Position numbers and translations under genes: made by a program
From: an uncultured Oscillospiraceae bacterium
Lineage (GTDB): Bacteria > Bacillota_A > Clostridia > Oscillospirales > Oscillospiraceae
Length of the DNA: 9,643 nt
Reading direction: 5' to 3'
NCBI GenBank assembly: GCA_944387745.1
Contig: CALXGD010000164.1
Location: forward strand, 1-9,643
The notes under the pieces: generated by a model
Told to the model about the DNA's origin: nothing
Databases searched by the model: none
Seen by the model: only the letters and a program-made list of their open reading frames with translations
Part shown: positions 1 to 5,979 of the stretch, one piece after another
Position numbering within the stretch: the first letter of the stretch is position 1
How the letters are laid out: every line of letters begins with the position of its first letter

Positions 1-66
1 GCCGCCGCTTCCGGTTCCAGATTCGATACCTTATTATAAAGTAAACATAGGGCAGCAGTGTGTGTT

Positions 67-95
67 ATTATAGTAACTTTCCAACAGGCTGTCAA
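67..95 (-). promoter_or_regulatory. Consensus sigma-A promoter firing left, out of the window
   Basis: On the minus strand, TTGACA (90-95) is followed by a 17-base spacer and TATAAT (67-72). Both hexamers are perfect matches at optimal spacing. The start point should be near position 60, leaving about 60 bases of leader before the window edge, with no clear start codon or ribosome-binding site in it. The TGA stop of the upstream 238-residue gene (92-94) lies inside the -35 box, so the two genes are packed tightly yet probably transcribed separately. The driven gene is not visible. Confidence 0.8.
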
Positions 96-808
96 GTAAA
101 TTCTAGTCCAAGCCGGTCCAGCCGCCCCGTCTCCCACAGGGCGGCCAGGAGGGACAGGTCCTCCCGGTCCTCCTCGGAGAGGCCCGCCGCCCTGGGGCAG
201 ACGCCCGCCAGCTGCGGGGAGTTTCCAAACAGAGAGAGCTCCCTGCCCCCTCCGGCGGGGGCGCTGCCGTCAAAGCGCACCACCGCCGCCACATCCGCCC
301 CGTCCGGCCGAACGGGGACGCCGTACTCCCGCCGCAGCCAGGAGGACAGGGCCTCTCCCCCCTGGGGGGCGGAGATGGCCAGCTCCCGCACTCGGGGACA
401 GAGAAACTCCGCCGCCCGCACCATGTCCCGGTCCACCCGTCTGGCCCGCAGCGCCACGGCGCTGTGGCGGGGGTCACTCCCCGCCCGCTCCAGGGCGGCC
501 AGGGTCAGCTCCCCCGCGTAAACCCGCAGAAAGGGCAGGGGGTCCACCGGCCCCAGGCCGAAGGCTTCCAGCAGCTCCCAGCGGGTAAACTCCGGGGGAA
601 CCAGCACCCGGCAGGCCCCCAGACGGCTCAGTCTCTTGGCGGCGGAGCGGAGCCGCCCCCTCTCCCGCCAGCCCCCCGGCGGGACCTGTGCGGTCAGCAG
701 AGGGAGACCGTACCGCTCCCTCCGCCTGGGGCGGCCGTCCCCTCCGGCGGCATAGATCAGCTCTCCCAGCATCCGGCATCCCTCCTGGAGCTCAGGATAT
801 GTCACCAC
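92..808 (-). CDS. Conserved-looking hypothetical protein, 238 aa
   Basis: I do not recognise this protein. The frame opens with GTG at 806-808, preceded by AGGAG about 5 bases upstream; a second GTG follows immediately and could also serve. There is no signal peptide or membrane segment. The N-terminal third is very basic (residues 25-65, rich in Arg). Residues 64-72 (GACRVLVPP) and 114-180 alternate hydrophobic strands and helices: SAVALRARRV, then VRELAISAPQGGEALSSWL, then EYGVPV and ADVAAVVRFD. That is compatible with a Rossmann-like alpha/beta fold, but this is inference from pattern only. The C-terminus is acidic and helical. It lies downstream of upp in the same direction but behind an intrinsic terminator, so expression may depend on read-through or an unseen promoter inside upp. 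Base composition matches the neighbours, supporting a resident gene. Confidence 0.75.
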   Translation of the reverse strand: MVTYPELQEGCRMLGELIYAAGGDGRPRRRERYGLPLLTAQVPPGGWRERGRLRSAAKRLSRLGACRVLVPPEFTRWELLEAFGLGPVDPLPFLRVYAGELTLAALERAGSDPRHSAVALRARRVDRDMVRAAEFLCPRVRELAISAPQGGEALSSWLRREYGVPVRPDGADVAAVVRFDGSAPAGGGRELSLFGNSPQLAGVCPRAAGLSEEDREDLSLLAALWETGRLDRLGLEFT

Positions 809-834
809 CTGGGCTCCTATGACCGGCGCCCTCC

Positions 835-872
835 AAAAACGAAAGAGGGGACGGAATTTTCCGCCCCCTCTC
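835..872 (-). terminator. Intrinsic terminator after upp
   Basis: On the minus strand a 13-pair stem (arms 859-871 and 844-856, one G-U wobble at 864/851) closes a 2-base loop and is followed by T-rich sequence (TTTCGTTTTT, 835-844). It begins about 20 bases after the upp stop codon. The next gene's GTG start is only some 27 bases past the T-run, so the site could act as full termination or as partial attenuation of that gene. Confidence 0.85.
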
Positions 873-892
873 AGACCGCTGATCCGGCCTAT

Positions 893-1534
893 TTACTTGG
901 TGCCAAAGATCCGGTCCCCCGCGTCCCCAAGGCCGGGGACAATGTAGCCGTGGTCGTTGAGCTTCTCGTCTACCCCGGCCACGTAGATATCCACGTCGGG
1001 ATGGGCCTCCCGCACAGCTCGGATTCCCTCGGGGGCGGCCAGGATGTTCATCAGCTTGATGTGCCTACAGCCGTAGTTCTTCATAAAGTGGATGGCCGCC
1101 ACGGCGGAGCCGCCGGTGGCCAGCATGGGATCCAGAACAATCACGTCCCGCTCGGCGATGTCGCTAGGCATCTTGCAGTAGTACTCCACCGGGGCCAGGG
1201 TCTCCGGGTCCCGGTACAGGCCGATGTGCCCCACCTTGGCGGAGGGGATCAGGTTCAAAATGCCGTCCACCATGCCCAGACCCGCCCGGAGCACGGGAAC
1301 AATGGCCAGCTTCTTGCCGGAGAGCACCCGGAAGGTGCCGGTGGCCACGGGGGTCTTGATCTCTACCTCCTCGGTGGGCAGATCTCGGGTAGCCTCATAG
1401 CACTCCAGGGTGGCGATCTCCGCCACAATCTCCCGGAACTCCTTCACCCCGGTGCGCTCATCCCGGAGGATGCTCAGCTTGTGCTGCAGCAGGGGGTGGT
1501 CCAATACATGTACCTTGCTGTCATTTTCAAACAT
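893..1534 (-). CDS. upp: Uracil phosphoribosyltransferase
   Basis: This cytoplasmic pyrimidine-salvage enzyme converts uracil and PRPP to UMP and pyrophosphate. The 213-residue product has the usual family length (about 209). The PRPP-binding loop is clear at residues 131-144 ([14 protein letters not shown]), and the uracil-binding C-terminal signature lies at 196-208 ([13 protein letters not shown]). Residues 79-95 ([17 protein letters not shown]) match the conserved active-site segment. The ATG at 1532-1534 has AAAAGGGG about 10 bases upstream. It begins 15 bases after the tsaB stop, so it is most likely the third gene of a tsaE-tsaB-upp transcript. That transcript ends at the terminator at 835-872. 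Nothing appears damaged or unusual. Confidence 0.97.
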   Translation of the reverse strand: MFENDSKVHVLDHPLLQHKLSILRDERTGVKEFREIVAEIATLECYEATRDLPTEEVEIKTPVATGTFRVLSGKKLAIVPVLRAGLGMVDGILNLIPSAKVGHIGLYRDPETLAPVEYYCKMPSDIAERDVIVLDPMLATGGSAVAAIHFMKNYGCRHIKLMNILAAPEGIRAVREAHPDVDIYVAGVDEKLNDHGYIVPGLGDAGDRIFGTK

Positions 1535-1549
1535 TTCATCATGCCCCTT

Positions 1550-2272
1550 TTATGTTTCATCTCTGCGGCCGCGCCGCTCCCGCTCCAATCGCTCCCGCAC
1601 CGCCTGGGACAGGCGGCAGTAGACCGGGACCAGCTCCCGCCCTTTTACCAGCTTTCCCGCCCGGGCCAGCTCCACCGCGGCCCTGGCCACGCCCCAGGCG
1701 CTCTGGAGGCGCAGAGCCTGGGGCGCCAGCTCCAGGCCAGGGATTTGCTCTCGAAGAGTATTATAGCACAGTTTTGCCCCGTCTCCAACGACAATTTTCC
1801 GTTTTTGAATTTTTTTCAGTTCCTCCCCCAGCTCCTCCAGGGAGATGGCCCGGTCTGGGGTCAACCGCTCCAGCCCCTCCCCGTCCGCCCGAAACAGGGC
1901 GTTGTACACCTGCCTGCGCCGGGCGTCCATAGCGCACACGATCACCGCGTCCCGCTCAAAGGCCAGGGGCCAGGCCATGGACTCCAGGGTGGAGCAGCGG
2001 GCGCAGTCCTTGTCCCTCCCCCAGGCCAGCCCCTTGGCGGTGGCCACCCCGATGCGCAATCCGGTAAAGGACCCCGGCCCCGCCGCCACAGCGATCACGT
2101 CCACCTGTTCCAGCGTAACTCCGCAGTTCTGCATCAGGTCGTGGACCATAGGCAGCAGGGTGCGGCTGTGGGTCAGGCCGCTGTTCTGAAAGCTTTGGGC
2201 GATCAGCCCCTCATCCCCCCACAGGGCCGCGGAACAGGCGGTGGCGGAGGATTCCAACCCTAAAATCTTCAT
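1550..2272 (-). CDS. tsaB: tRNA threonylcarbamoyladenosine biosynthesis protein TsaB
   Basis: TsaB is the inactive ASKHA-fold partner of TsaD in the complex that adds threonylcarbamoyl to A37 of tRNAs reading ANN codons. The 240-residue product starts MKILGLESSATACSAAL, the typical beta-strand opening of the fold. It carries the TsaB hallmark GPGSFTGLRIG at residues 65-75 and a DARR segment at 116-119. The C-terminal half is less conserved, and the last 20 residues are highly charged (VRERLERERRGRRDET). Its ATG overlaps the tsaE stop by four bases (ATGA), implying translational coupling, and only a weak purine-rich site precedes it. rimI and tsaD, common next genes in Firmicutes, are absent here; upp follows instead. 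Confidence 0.95.
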   Translation of the reverse strand: MKILGLESSATACSAALWGDEGLIAQSFQNSGLTHSRTLLPMVHDLMQNCGVTLEQVDVIAVAAGPGSFTGLRIGVATAKGLAWGRDKDCARCSTLESMAWPLAFERDAVIVCAMDARRRQVYNALFRADGEGLERLTPDRAISLEELGEELKKIQKRKIVVGDGAKLCYNTLREQIPGLELAPQALRLQSAWGVARAAVELARAGKLVKGRELVPVYCRLSQAVRERLERERRGRRDET

Positions 2273-2742
2273 GTCAGCTCACTCTTTTCTCTGGTTTCAT
2301 TTTGCGGGGACAGCAGTCCCTCCGGGGCGTTCCGGATAGCAATGAGGCGCTGATTTTCCCCCGCTCCCCGGCGGATCTCCACCCAGATGGGCTCCTCCTC
2401 GAAGGCGCCGCTGGCGTTCTCGCTCCACTCCACGGCGCACACACCGCCCCTGGCCAGGTAGTCCTCCCAGCCGATATCGAAGAGCTCCTCCGCCGACCCC
2501 AGACGGTACAGATCAAAGTGAAACAGGGGCATCCGCCCCCCCTCATACTCATTCACAATGGTGAAGGTTGGACTGGTCACCCGGTCCTGAATCCCCAGGC
2601 CCCGGGCCAAGCCCCGGGTGAAGGCGGTCTTGCCCGCCCCCAGGTCCCCAGTGTAGGCCACCACGTCCCCTGGGCTCAGCCGGCCGGCCAGCTGTTCCCC
2701 CAGAGCCTCCGTCTCCTGGGGGCTGTTGGATATAAACTCCAT
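2269..2742 (-). CDS. tsaE: tRNA threonylcarbamoyladenosine biosynthesis ATPase TsaE
   Basis: TsaE is a small P-loop ATPase that drives turnover of the TsaB-TsaD complex in t6A37 tRNA modification. In the 157-residue product the Walker A motif GDLGAGKT is at residues 32-39. The switch-like SPTFTIVNEY is at 57-66, HFDLYRL at 75-81, and the conserved EWSE at 105-108. The length fits the family (about 150). The ATG at 2740-2742 has AGAGGGA roughly 8 bases upstream. It is the first gene of the leftward operon and lies about 45 bases downstream of the promoter at 2789-2818. The C-terminal tail after residue 135 is polar and not conserved. Confidence 0.96.
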   Translation of the reverse strand: MEFISNSPQETEALGEQLAGRLSPGDVVAYTGDLGAGKTAFTRGLARGLGIQDRVTSPTFTIVNEYEGGRMPLFHFDLYRLGSAEELFDIGWEDYLARGGVCAVEWSENASGAFEEEPIWVEIRRGAGENQRLIAIRNAPEGLLSPQNETREKSELT

Positions 2743-2788
2743 AAAAGCGTCCCTCTGTGTTCATAAAATGTTTTCAGATTCTTTTTTG

Positions 2789-2818
2789 ATTATAACACAG
2801 ATGCCCTTTCCCTTTCCA
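2789..2818 (-). promoter_or_regulatory. Sigma-A promoter of the tsaE-tsaB-upp operon
   Basis: On the minus strand a perfect TATAAT (2789-2794) is preceded by TGT, giving an extended -10 (TGTTATAAT). An 18-base spacer leads to TGGAAA (2813-2818), a 4/6 match to the -35 consensus. The start point would be near 2782, giving a leader of about 40 bases before the tsaE ATG. Confidence 0.75.
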
Positions 2819-2875
2819 CTAAAAAGTGATAAAATACTTCCAATTCCCTTTTATAGTCCGGGCACCGGCCTCCCC

Positions 2876-2910
2876 CTGCGCGTCCCCGCTCCACCGCGGG
2901 CAGAGCGCAG
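2876..2910. other. GC-rich stem-loop upstream of the SEDS gene promoter
   Basis: CTGCGC (2876-2881) pairs with GCGCAG (2905-2910), and inside it CCCGC (2885-2889) pairs with GCGGG (2896-2900) around a 6-base loop. It sits 5 bases before the -35 box at 2916, between the two divergent promoters, so neither transcript started at those promoters would include it. No T-run follows on either strand. It may insulate the promoters, bind a protein, or be fortuitous in GC-rich DNA. Apart from this and the two promoters, the 247-base divergent gap shows nothing else clear. Confidence 0.4.
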
Positions 2911-2915
2911 AGGGA

Positions 2916-2944
2916 TTGACTGCGCCGGAATTGGGCTATAAAAT
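2916..2944 (+). promoter_or_regulatory. Sigma-A promoter of the SEDS gene
   Basis: TTGACT (2916-2921) is followed by a 17-base spacer and TAAAAT (2939-2944), each a 5/6 match to consensus. The expected start point near 2951 leaves about 40 bases of leader carrying the strong ribosome-binding site GGGAGGTGA (2977-2985) before the GTG start. Confidence 0.75.
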
Positions 2945-2989
2945 AGAGGGCCCCGGAGGGCCACACCCAGAGAAGAGGGAGGTGACGCC

Positions 2990-4177
2990 GTGCGCACACT
3001 TTTTTCTCCAATCCATGAATTTTTGAAAAAGGGGGACGCCGTTCTCCTGCTCCTGTGTCTGCTGGCCAGCGGGTACGGAGTTCTGCTGATTTTCTCCGCC
3101 ACCCGGTACAACGACTACAACCGGGCGGTGATGATCCAGTGCATCGCCATTTTTTTAGGGGTGATCGTCTATATTCTGTGTACCTTCGTGGATTTTCAGC
3201 TATTTATGGAAAAAAATTGGAAGCTGGTCTTTTGGGGCAGCGTGGTGTTCATTCTCCTGCTTCTCACTCCCCTAGGCACGGACCACGACTCCGGCAACCG
3301 AAACTGGCTGGATATCCCCCACTTTCCTCTGGAGATCCAGCCCAATGAGATTGACAAGATCCCATTTATTTTGCTTTTAGCGCTGCTCATCGCCAGGATC
3401 CAGGCCCAGGGCCGGGATGTGGGCTCGGTTCCCTCCGTTCTACAGATGGGGGCCTACGCCACCTTTATGCTGGGACTCATCGCCCTGGTGTGCGGAGATA
3501 TGGGCATGTGCGTGGTGTATGCGGTGATCTTCGCCGTTATGACCTGGAGCGCCGGGGTAAAGCTGCGCTGGTTTGTCCTTGTGGGGGGAGCCCTCGCCGT
3601 CGGCTTTGTGGTCCTGTGGATCTTCATTCTGCCAAATACCGCGGCCTGGGACAACCTCTACCTGATTAAGCGGTTTCGAGTGCTCTTCGACCACAGCTAT
3701 GACCCCCAGGGGGTGGGCCACCAGCAGACCCGGTCCATCCTGGCCATCGGTTCGGGGCAGATCTTCGGCAAGGGCTATTTGAACGGGTCCATGACCCAAT
3801 CGGACTACTCCTCCACCCTCCCCGCCCGGCACACCGACTTTATCTTCGCCGTGTGCGGCGAGGAGCTGGGGATGGTGGGCTGTCTGCTCCTCCTGCTGAT
3901 CCTGTCTCTCATCATCCTCCGGTGTATCTGGGTGGCCAAAAACGCCAGCTCTCCCTTCCACGCCTATGTAGCCATGGGCATGGCGGGGATGCTCCTCATT
4001 CAGGTGGCCGCCAACGTGGGCATGTGCCTGTTCGTCTTTCCGGTGATGGGCCTCACCCTCCCCTTTTTCAGCTACGGCGGCTCCTCCATTTTGACCCTCT
4101 ATGCGGCTATGGGCATTGTCTCCAGCGTCAAGGCCAGGATTCTCCCCAGTTGGCTGCGGGACCGGGCCGCCCAGTAA
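2990..4177 (+). CDS. SEDS-family peptidoglycan glycosyltransferase (RodA/FtsW/SpoVE)
   Basis: SEDS proteins are polytopic membrane enzymes that polymerise lipid II into glycan strands, normally with a class B penicillin-binding protein partner. The 395-residue product starts at GTG 2990, four bases after GGGAGGTGA. Hydrophobic segments span residues 17-36, 47-66, 80-94, 124-136, 153-185, 193-214, 284-311, 327-350 and 365-380, consistent with about ten membrane helices. Family hallmarks are NWLDIP with the conserved Trp at 106, AIGSG at 252-256, HTDFIF at 281-286 and SYGGSS at 361-366. Asp283 aligns with the catalytic Asp of RodA (E. coli D262). The usual QPSE motif reads QPNE (117-120). The segment around residues 95-120 favours a RodA-like enzyme, but FtsW or SpoVE roles cannot be excluded. 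No class B PBP gene is adjacent. Confidence 0.93.
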   Translation: MRTLFSPIHEFLKKGDAVLLLLCLLASGYGVLLIFSATRYNDYNRAVMIQCIAIFLGVIVYILCTFVDFQLFMEKNWKLVFWGSVVFILLLLTPLGTDHDSGNRNWLDIPHFPLEIQPNEIDKIPFILLLALLIARIQAQGRDVGSVPSVLQMGAYATFMLGLIALVCGDMGMCVVYAVIFAVMTWSAGVKLRWFVLVGGALAVGFVVLWIFILPNTAAWDNLYLIKRFRVLFDHSYDPQGVGHQQTRSILAIGSGQIFGKGYLNGSMTQSDYSSTLPARHTDFIFAVCGEELGMVGCLLLLLILSLIILRCIWVAKNASSPFHAYVAMGMAGMLLIQVAANVGMCLFVFPVMGLTLPFFSYGGSSILTLYAAMGIVSSVKARILPSWLRDRAAQ

Positions 4178-4200
4178 ACAAAAAATTTCTGCAAATTTTT

Positions 4201-4232
4201 GCGGCGGAAGCAGGAAATCCTCCTTCCGCCGC
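4201..4232 (+). terminator. Long hairpin after the SEDS gene, probable weak terminator
   Basis: GCGGCGGAAG (4201-4210) pairs perfectly with CTTCCGCCGC (4223-4232). Inside, AGGA (4212-4215) pairs with TCCT (4218-4221), so the arms are almost continuous. The hairpin begins 24 bases after the TAA stop. Only T-poor sequence follows on the plus strand (GTATATGACTTTA), so rho-independent termination would be inefficient. It may instead stabilise the mRNA end or attenuate read-through into the next gene. A lone TATATT (4251-4256) without a good -35 is the only promoter-like sequence before that gene. Confidence 0.5.
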
Positions 4233-4292
4233 GTATATGACTTTAGAGCGTATATTTTGACTGTCTGCCGCTCAGGAAAGGAGGGCCTGCCT

Positions 4293-5297
4293 ATGACGCC
4301 TCGGGAACAGCGGGAGCAGCTGGAGAAGTCTACTCTCAGTCCGCTGGCCTGTCGCTCCGACCAGAGCCGGGGCCGCAGCCGCCTGGAGGAGGAGTGCTCC
4401 ATTCGCGCCTGCTTTCAGCGGGACACCGACCGCATTGTGTACAGCAAGGCGTTCCGCCGGCTGAAGCACAAGACCCAGGTGTTCCTCCAGCCGGAGGGAG
4501 ACCACTACCGCACTCGCATGACCCACACCCTGGAGGTGAACCGCATCGCCCGGACCATCGCCCGCGCCCTCTCCCTCAATGAGGATCTAACTGAGGCGGT
4601 GGCCCTGGGCCACGACCTGGGCCACACCCCCTTTGGCCACGCGGGGGAGCGGCTCTTAAATTCCATCATGCCCGGGGGCTTCGCCCACTACCAGCAGTCC
4701 CTGCGGGTGGTGGACCGGCTGGAGAAGGACGGAGAGGGGTTGAACCTCACCTGGGAGGTGCGCAACGGCATTGTCTGCCACACCAAGGGGCAGCAGGCCG
4801 CCACCCTAGAGGGCCAGGTAGTCCGCCTGGCAGACCAGATCGCCTACATCAACCACGACATTGAGGACGCTCTCCGGGGCGGGATCATCTATCCCATAGA
4901 CATTCCGGTGTCTATCTCCAACGTCCTGGGCTACACCCACGGGGCCCGGATTAACGCCCTGGTGCTGGATGTGATCCAGGCCAGCCGGGACCAGGACCAG
5001 ATCCGCCAGTCCCCGGAGGTGGGAGAGGCCATGGACGCCCTGCGGGAGTTCATGTTCGAGAGCGTCTACACCAATCCCCTGGCCAAGGGGGAGGAGGGCA
5101 AGGCCCAGGAGATGCTGAAGCGGCTGTTTGAACACTACCAAAAAAATCCGGACCAGCTCCCCTCCGACTTTCAGGAGATCCTGGTGGAGGAGGGTGTGGA
5201 CCGGGCGGTGTGCGACTACATCGCCGGCATGACCGACCCCTTTGCCATTGAGCAGTTCAGCAAGCTGTTCATACCCATGGCCTGGACGGTGAAATAG
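4293..5297 (+). CDS. dgt: HD-domain dNTP triphosphohydrolase (dGTPase-like)
   Basis: The family cleaves dNTPs to deoxynucleoside plus tripolyphosphate and shapes nucleotide pools; dGTP is the classic substrate, but the specificity here is not readable. The 334-residue product has the metal-binding HD set: His78 (MTHTLE), His107-Asp108 in LGHDLGHTPFGHAGE, and Asp181 in LADQIAYINHDIED. DRIVYSKAFRRLKHKTQV at 46-63 is the conserved entry to the fold. I chose ATG 4293 because AAAGGAGGG lies 7 bases upstream and the product then starts like its relatives; the open frame continues upstream to 4101 inside the SEDS gene but has no signal there. Adjacency to dnaG-rpoD recurs in clostridia as I recall it, which supports the call; here about 1.4 kb of accessory DNA separates them. 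Confidence 0.93.
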   Translation: MTPREQREQLEKSTLSPLACRSDQSRGRSRLEEECSIRACFQRDTDRIVYSKAFRRLKHKTQVFLQPEGDHYRTRMTHTLEVNRIARTIARALSLNEDLTEAVALGHDLGHTPFGHAGERLLNSIMPGGFAHYQQSLRVVDRLEKDGEGLNLTWEVRNGIVCHTKGQQAATLEGQVVRLADQIAYINHDIEDALRGGIIYPIDIPVSISNVLGYTHGARINALVLDVIQASRDQDQIRQSPEVGEAMDALREFMFESVYTNPLAKGEEGKAQEMLKRLFEHYQKNPDQLPSDFQEILVEEGVDRAVCDYIAGMTDPFAIEQFSKLFIPMAWTVK

Positions 5298-5334
5298 CTT
5301 TACATATTGTGGGGATAAAATACGGGGCTTTGGG

Positions 5335-5361
5335 CGTACAATAAGCCGTACGGGAGTTTTT
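5335..5361 (+). terminator. Possible weak terminator between convergent genes
   Basis: CGTAC (5335-5339) and GTACG (5348-5352) form a 5-pair stem with an 8-base loop, followed after GGAG by TTTTTT (5356-5361). The T-run overlaps the stop codon of the opposing small gene. The stem is short, so this is a tentative end for the dgt transcript; no better candidate is visible in the 62-base gap. Confidence 0.35.
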
Positions 5362-5623
5362 ACGCCAAGATGGTGCGGTTGAGCCCCCGGCACAGGGTCA
5401 CGGTAGCGCGGAAGGTAGCCTCCTGCTCCGCCTGATGCCGGAGCCACAGCTCCCCCAGCATGTCCTCCAAAAGCTGTGTGTCCTCCTGGGACAGGCTTGC
5501 CCGCAGGGACTGCTCCTTCTCCGCCGCCCGGAGGCAGAAATCCTCGTACTCCGGGTGCACCGCCAGATAGGTCTTGGACTGGGTGAGCACGTATTCGTAA
5601 AGGGTATTCATTAAATCAGTCAT
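5360..5623 (-). CDS. Small helical protein divergent from the XRE gene (DUF6809-like)
   Basis: The 87-residue product is predicted almost wholly alpha-helical, with no signal peptide or membrane segment. The layout MNTLYEYV near the start, then HPEYEDFCLRAAEKEQSLRASLSQED, LLEDMLGELW and a C-terminal FRATVTLCRGLN resembles the small family I know as DUF6809, often encoded beside XRE regulators; this family call is from memory and its function is unknown. ATG 5621-5623 is preferred because AAGGAG lies 8 bases upstream. The frame extends to 5710, but that part covers the promoter and operator. The promoter TTGATA-17-TATAAT at 5682-5710 fits this start. The gene is divergent from the first XRE gene with shared operator DNA, so co-regulation by that XRE protein is likely. 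Confidence 0.75.
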   Translation of the reverse strand: MTDLMNTLYEYVLTQSKTYLAVHPEYEDFCLRAAEKEQSLRASLSQEDTQLLEDMLGELWLRHQAEQEATFRATVTLCRGLNRTILA

Positions 5624-5650
5624 AGGTAACACTCCTTGCCAATGATATTG

Positions 5651-5668
5651 TTGTCCCAAATAGGACAA
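5651..5668. promoter_or_regulatory. Inverted-repeat operator, probable XRE binding site 1
   Basis: TTGTCC (5651-5656) and GGACAA (5663-5668) form a perfect dyad with a 6-base AT-rich spacer. It lies just downstream of the leftward start point and covers the -35 of the rightward promoter. This position would let one bound dimer repress both divergent genes. Binding by the adjacent XRE protein is inferred from location. Confidence 0.65.
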
Positions 5669-5689
5669 TGCCGTTAAAATTATTATACT
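5662..5689 (+). promoter_or_regulatory. Probable promoter of the first XRE gene
   Basis: AGGACA (5662-5667, 4/6) with a 16-base spacer leads to TATACT (5684-5689, 5/6). The -10 overlaps the -10 of the leftward promoter (5682-5687) by four bases, so the two polymerases would exclude each other, and the -35 is buried in the TTGTCC/GGACAA operator. Confidence 0.5.
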
Positions 5690-5710
5690 TGTCCCGTTTG
5701 GGCTTATCAA
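5682..5710 (-). promoter_or_regulatory. Sigma-A promoter of the small helical gene
   Basis: On the minus strand TTGATA (5705-5710, 5/6), a 17-base spacer and a perfect TATAAT (5682-5687) give a start point near 5675, about 50 bases before the ATG at 5623. The spacer contains GGACAA (5689-5694), a second half-site of the operator. Confidence 0.75.
5689..5706. promoter_or_regulatory. Degenerate second operator copy
   Basis: TTGTCC (5689-5694), six bases, then GGCTTA (5701-5706) reproduces the first operator with one intact and one decayed half-site. The centres of the two sites are 38 bp apart, close to whole helical turns, which would suit cooperative dimers. It lies inside the leftward promoter's spacer. 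Confidence 0.4.
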
Positions 5711-5728
5711 GCAGATTGGAGAAAAAAC

Positions 5729-5938
5729 ATGAAATTAGCGGAACGACTTCTGTTTCTTCGAAATGAACATCATTTTACACAGCAGATTGCGGCGGAAAAA
5801 ATAGGAATTGCTTACCGCTCATATCGCCGCTATGAAGCCGGAGAACGGGAGCCGGATGCCTCTACCCTATGGAAAATAGCCGATTTTTATGGTATTACCA
5901 TCGACTACCTGGTGGGACGGTCGGAGGAACGGGAATAG
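5729..5938 (+). CDS. XRE-family helix-turn-helix regulator 1
   Basis: The 69-residue product is a single HTH_3/XRE domain with no effector domain. Residues 17-37 form the HTH (TQQIAAEKIG, then IAYRSYRRYE), followed by the family motif ADFYGITIDYLVGRSEE near the end. The ATG at 5729 has TTGGAG about 8 bases upstream. It probably acts as a dimeric DNA-binding repressor of itself and of the divergent 87-residue gene through the TTGTCC/GGACAA sites. The 5' three quarters of the gene are noticeably AT-richer than the core genes around it. The last 42 bases are nearly identical to the end of the second XRE gene and belong to a duplicated block, while the rest has diverged strongly. This points to recent gene conversion or block duplication at the 3' end. 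Confidence 0.9.
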   Translation: MKLAERLLFLRNEHHFTQQIAAEKIGIAYRSYRRYEAGEREPDASTLWKIADFYGITIDYLVGRSEERE

Positions 5939-5949
5939 AATTCTGCCGC

Positions 5950-5979
5950 GGACGGGCGGCCCAGGTGTGCCGCCCCTAC
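5950..5979. repeat. Half hairpin element
   Basis: GGACGGGCGGC ... GCCGCCCCTAC forms a 7-pair GGGCGGC/GCCGCCC stem with an 8-base loop and ends in the CCCCTAC terminus. It resembles the right half of the complete elements, with the left hairpin and the linker missing. The same half element recurs at 6414-6443. Confidence 0.7.

Noticed and set aside
1..60. Possible start of a leftward gene, including a 4-codon ATG frame near 47
   Set aside because: The frame stops at once and has no ribosome-binding site; the region looks like an untranslated leader cut by the window edge.
464..2263. A 599-codon open frame on the plus strand
   Set aside because: It is antisense to upp and tsaB, whose motifs are unmistakable; its product is low-complexity Gly/His/Pro/Gln-rich. 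High GC content keeps this frame open.
4101..4292. N-terminal extension of the dgt-like gene
   Set aside because: It overlaps the end of the SEDS gene and the hairpin at 4201, with no ribosome-binding site, while ATG 4293 has AAAGGAGGG.
3440..4402. A 320-codon open frame on the minus strand
   Set aside because: It lies antisense to the SEDS gene and dgt start and has a shadow-like His/Gly/Glu-rich composition with no ribosome-binding site.
5657..5664. CArG-like box CCAAATAGG
   Set aside because: It is the centre of the TTGTCC/GGACAA dyad; CArG boxes are a eukaryotic element and irrelevant here.
5624..5710. N-terminal extension of the 87-residue gene
   Set aside because: The extension covers the promoter and operator; the ATG at 5623 has a good ribosome-binding site.
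5360..5938. Toxin-antitoxin pair
   Set aside because: The genes are divergent rather than in one operon, and the 87-residue protein shows no toxin motif. The layout fits a regulator and partner better, though function is unknown.
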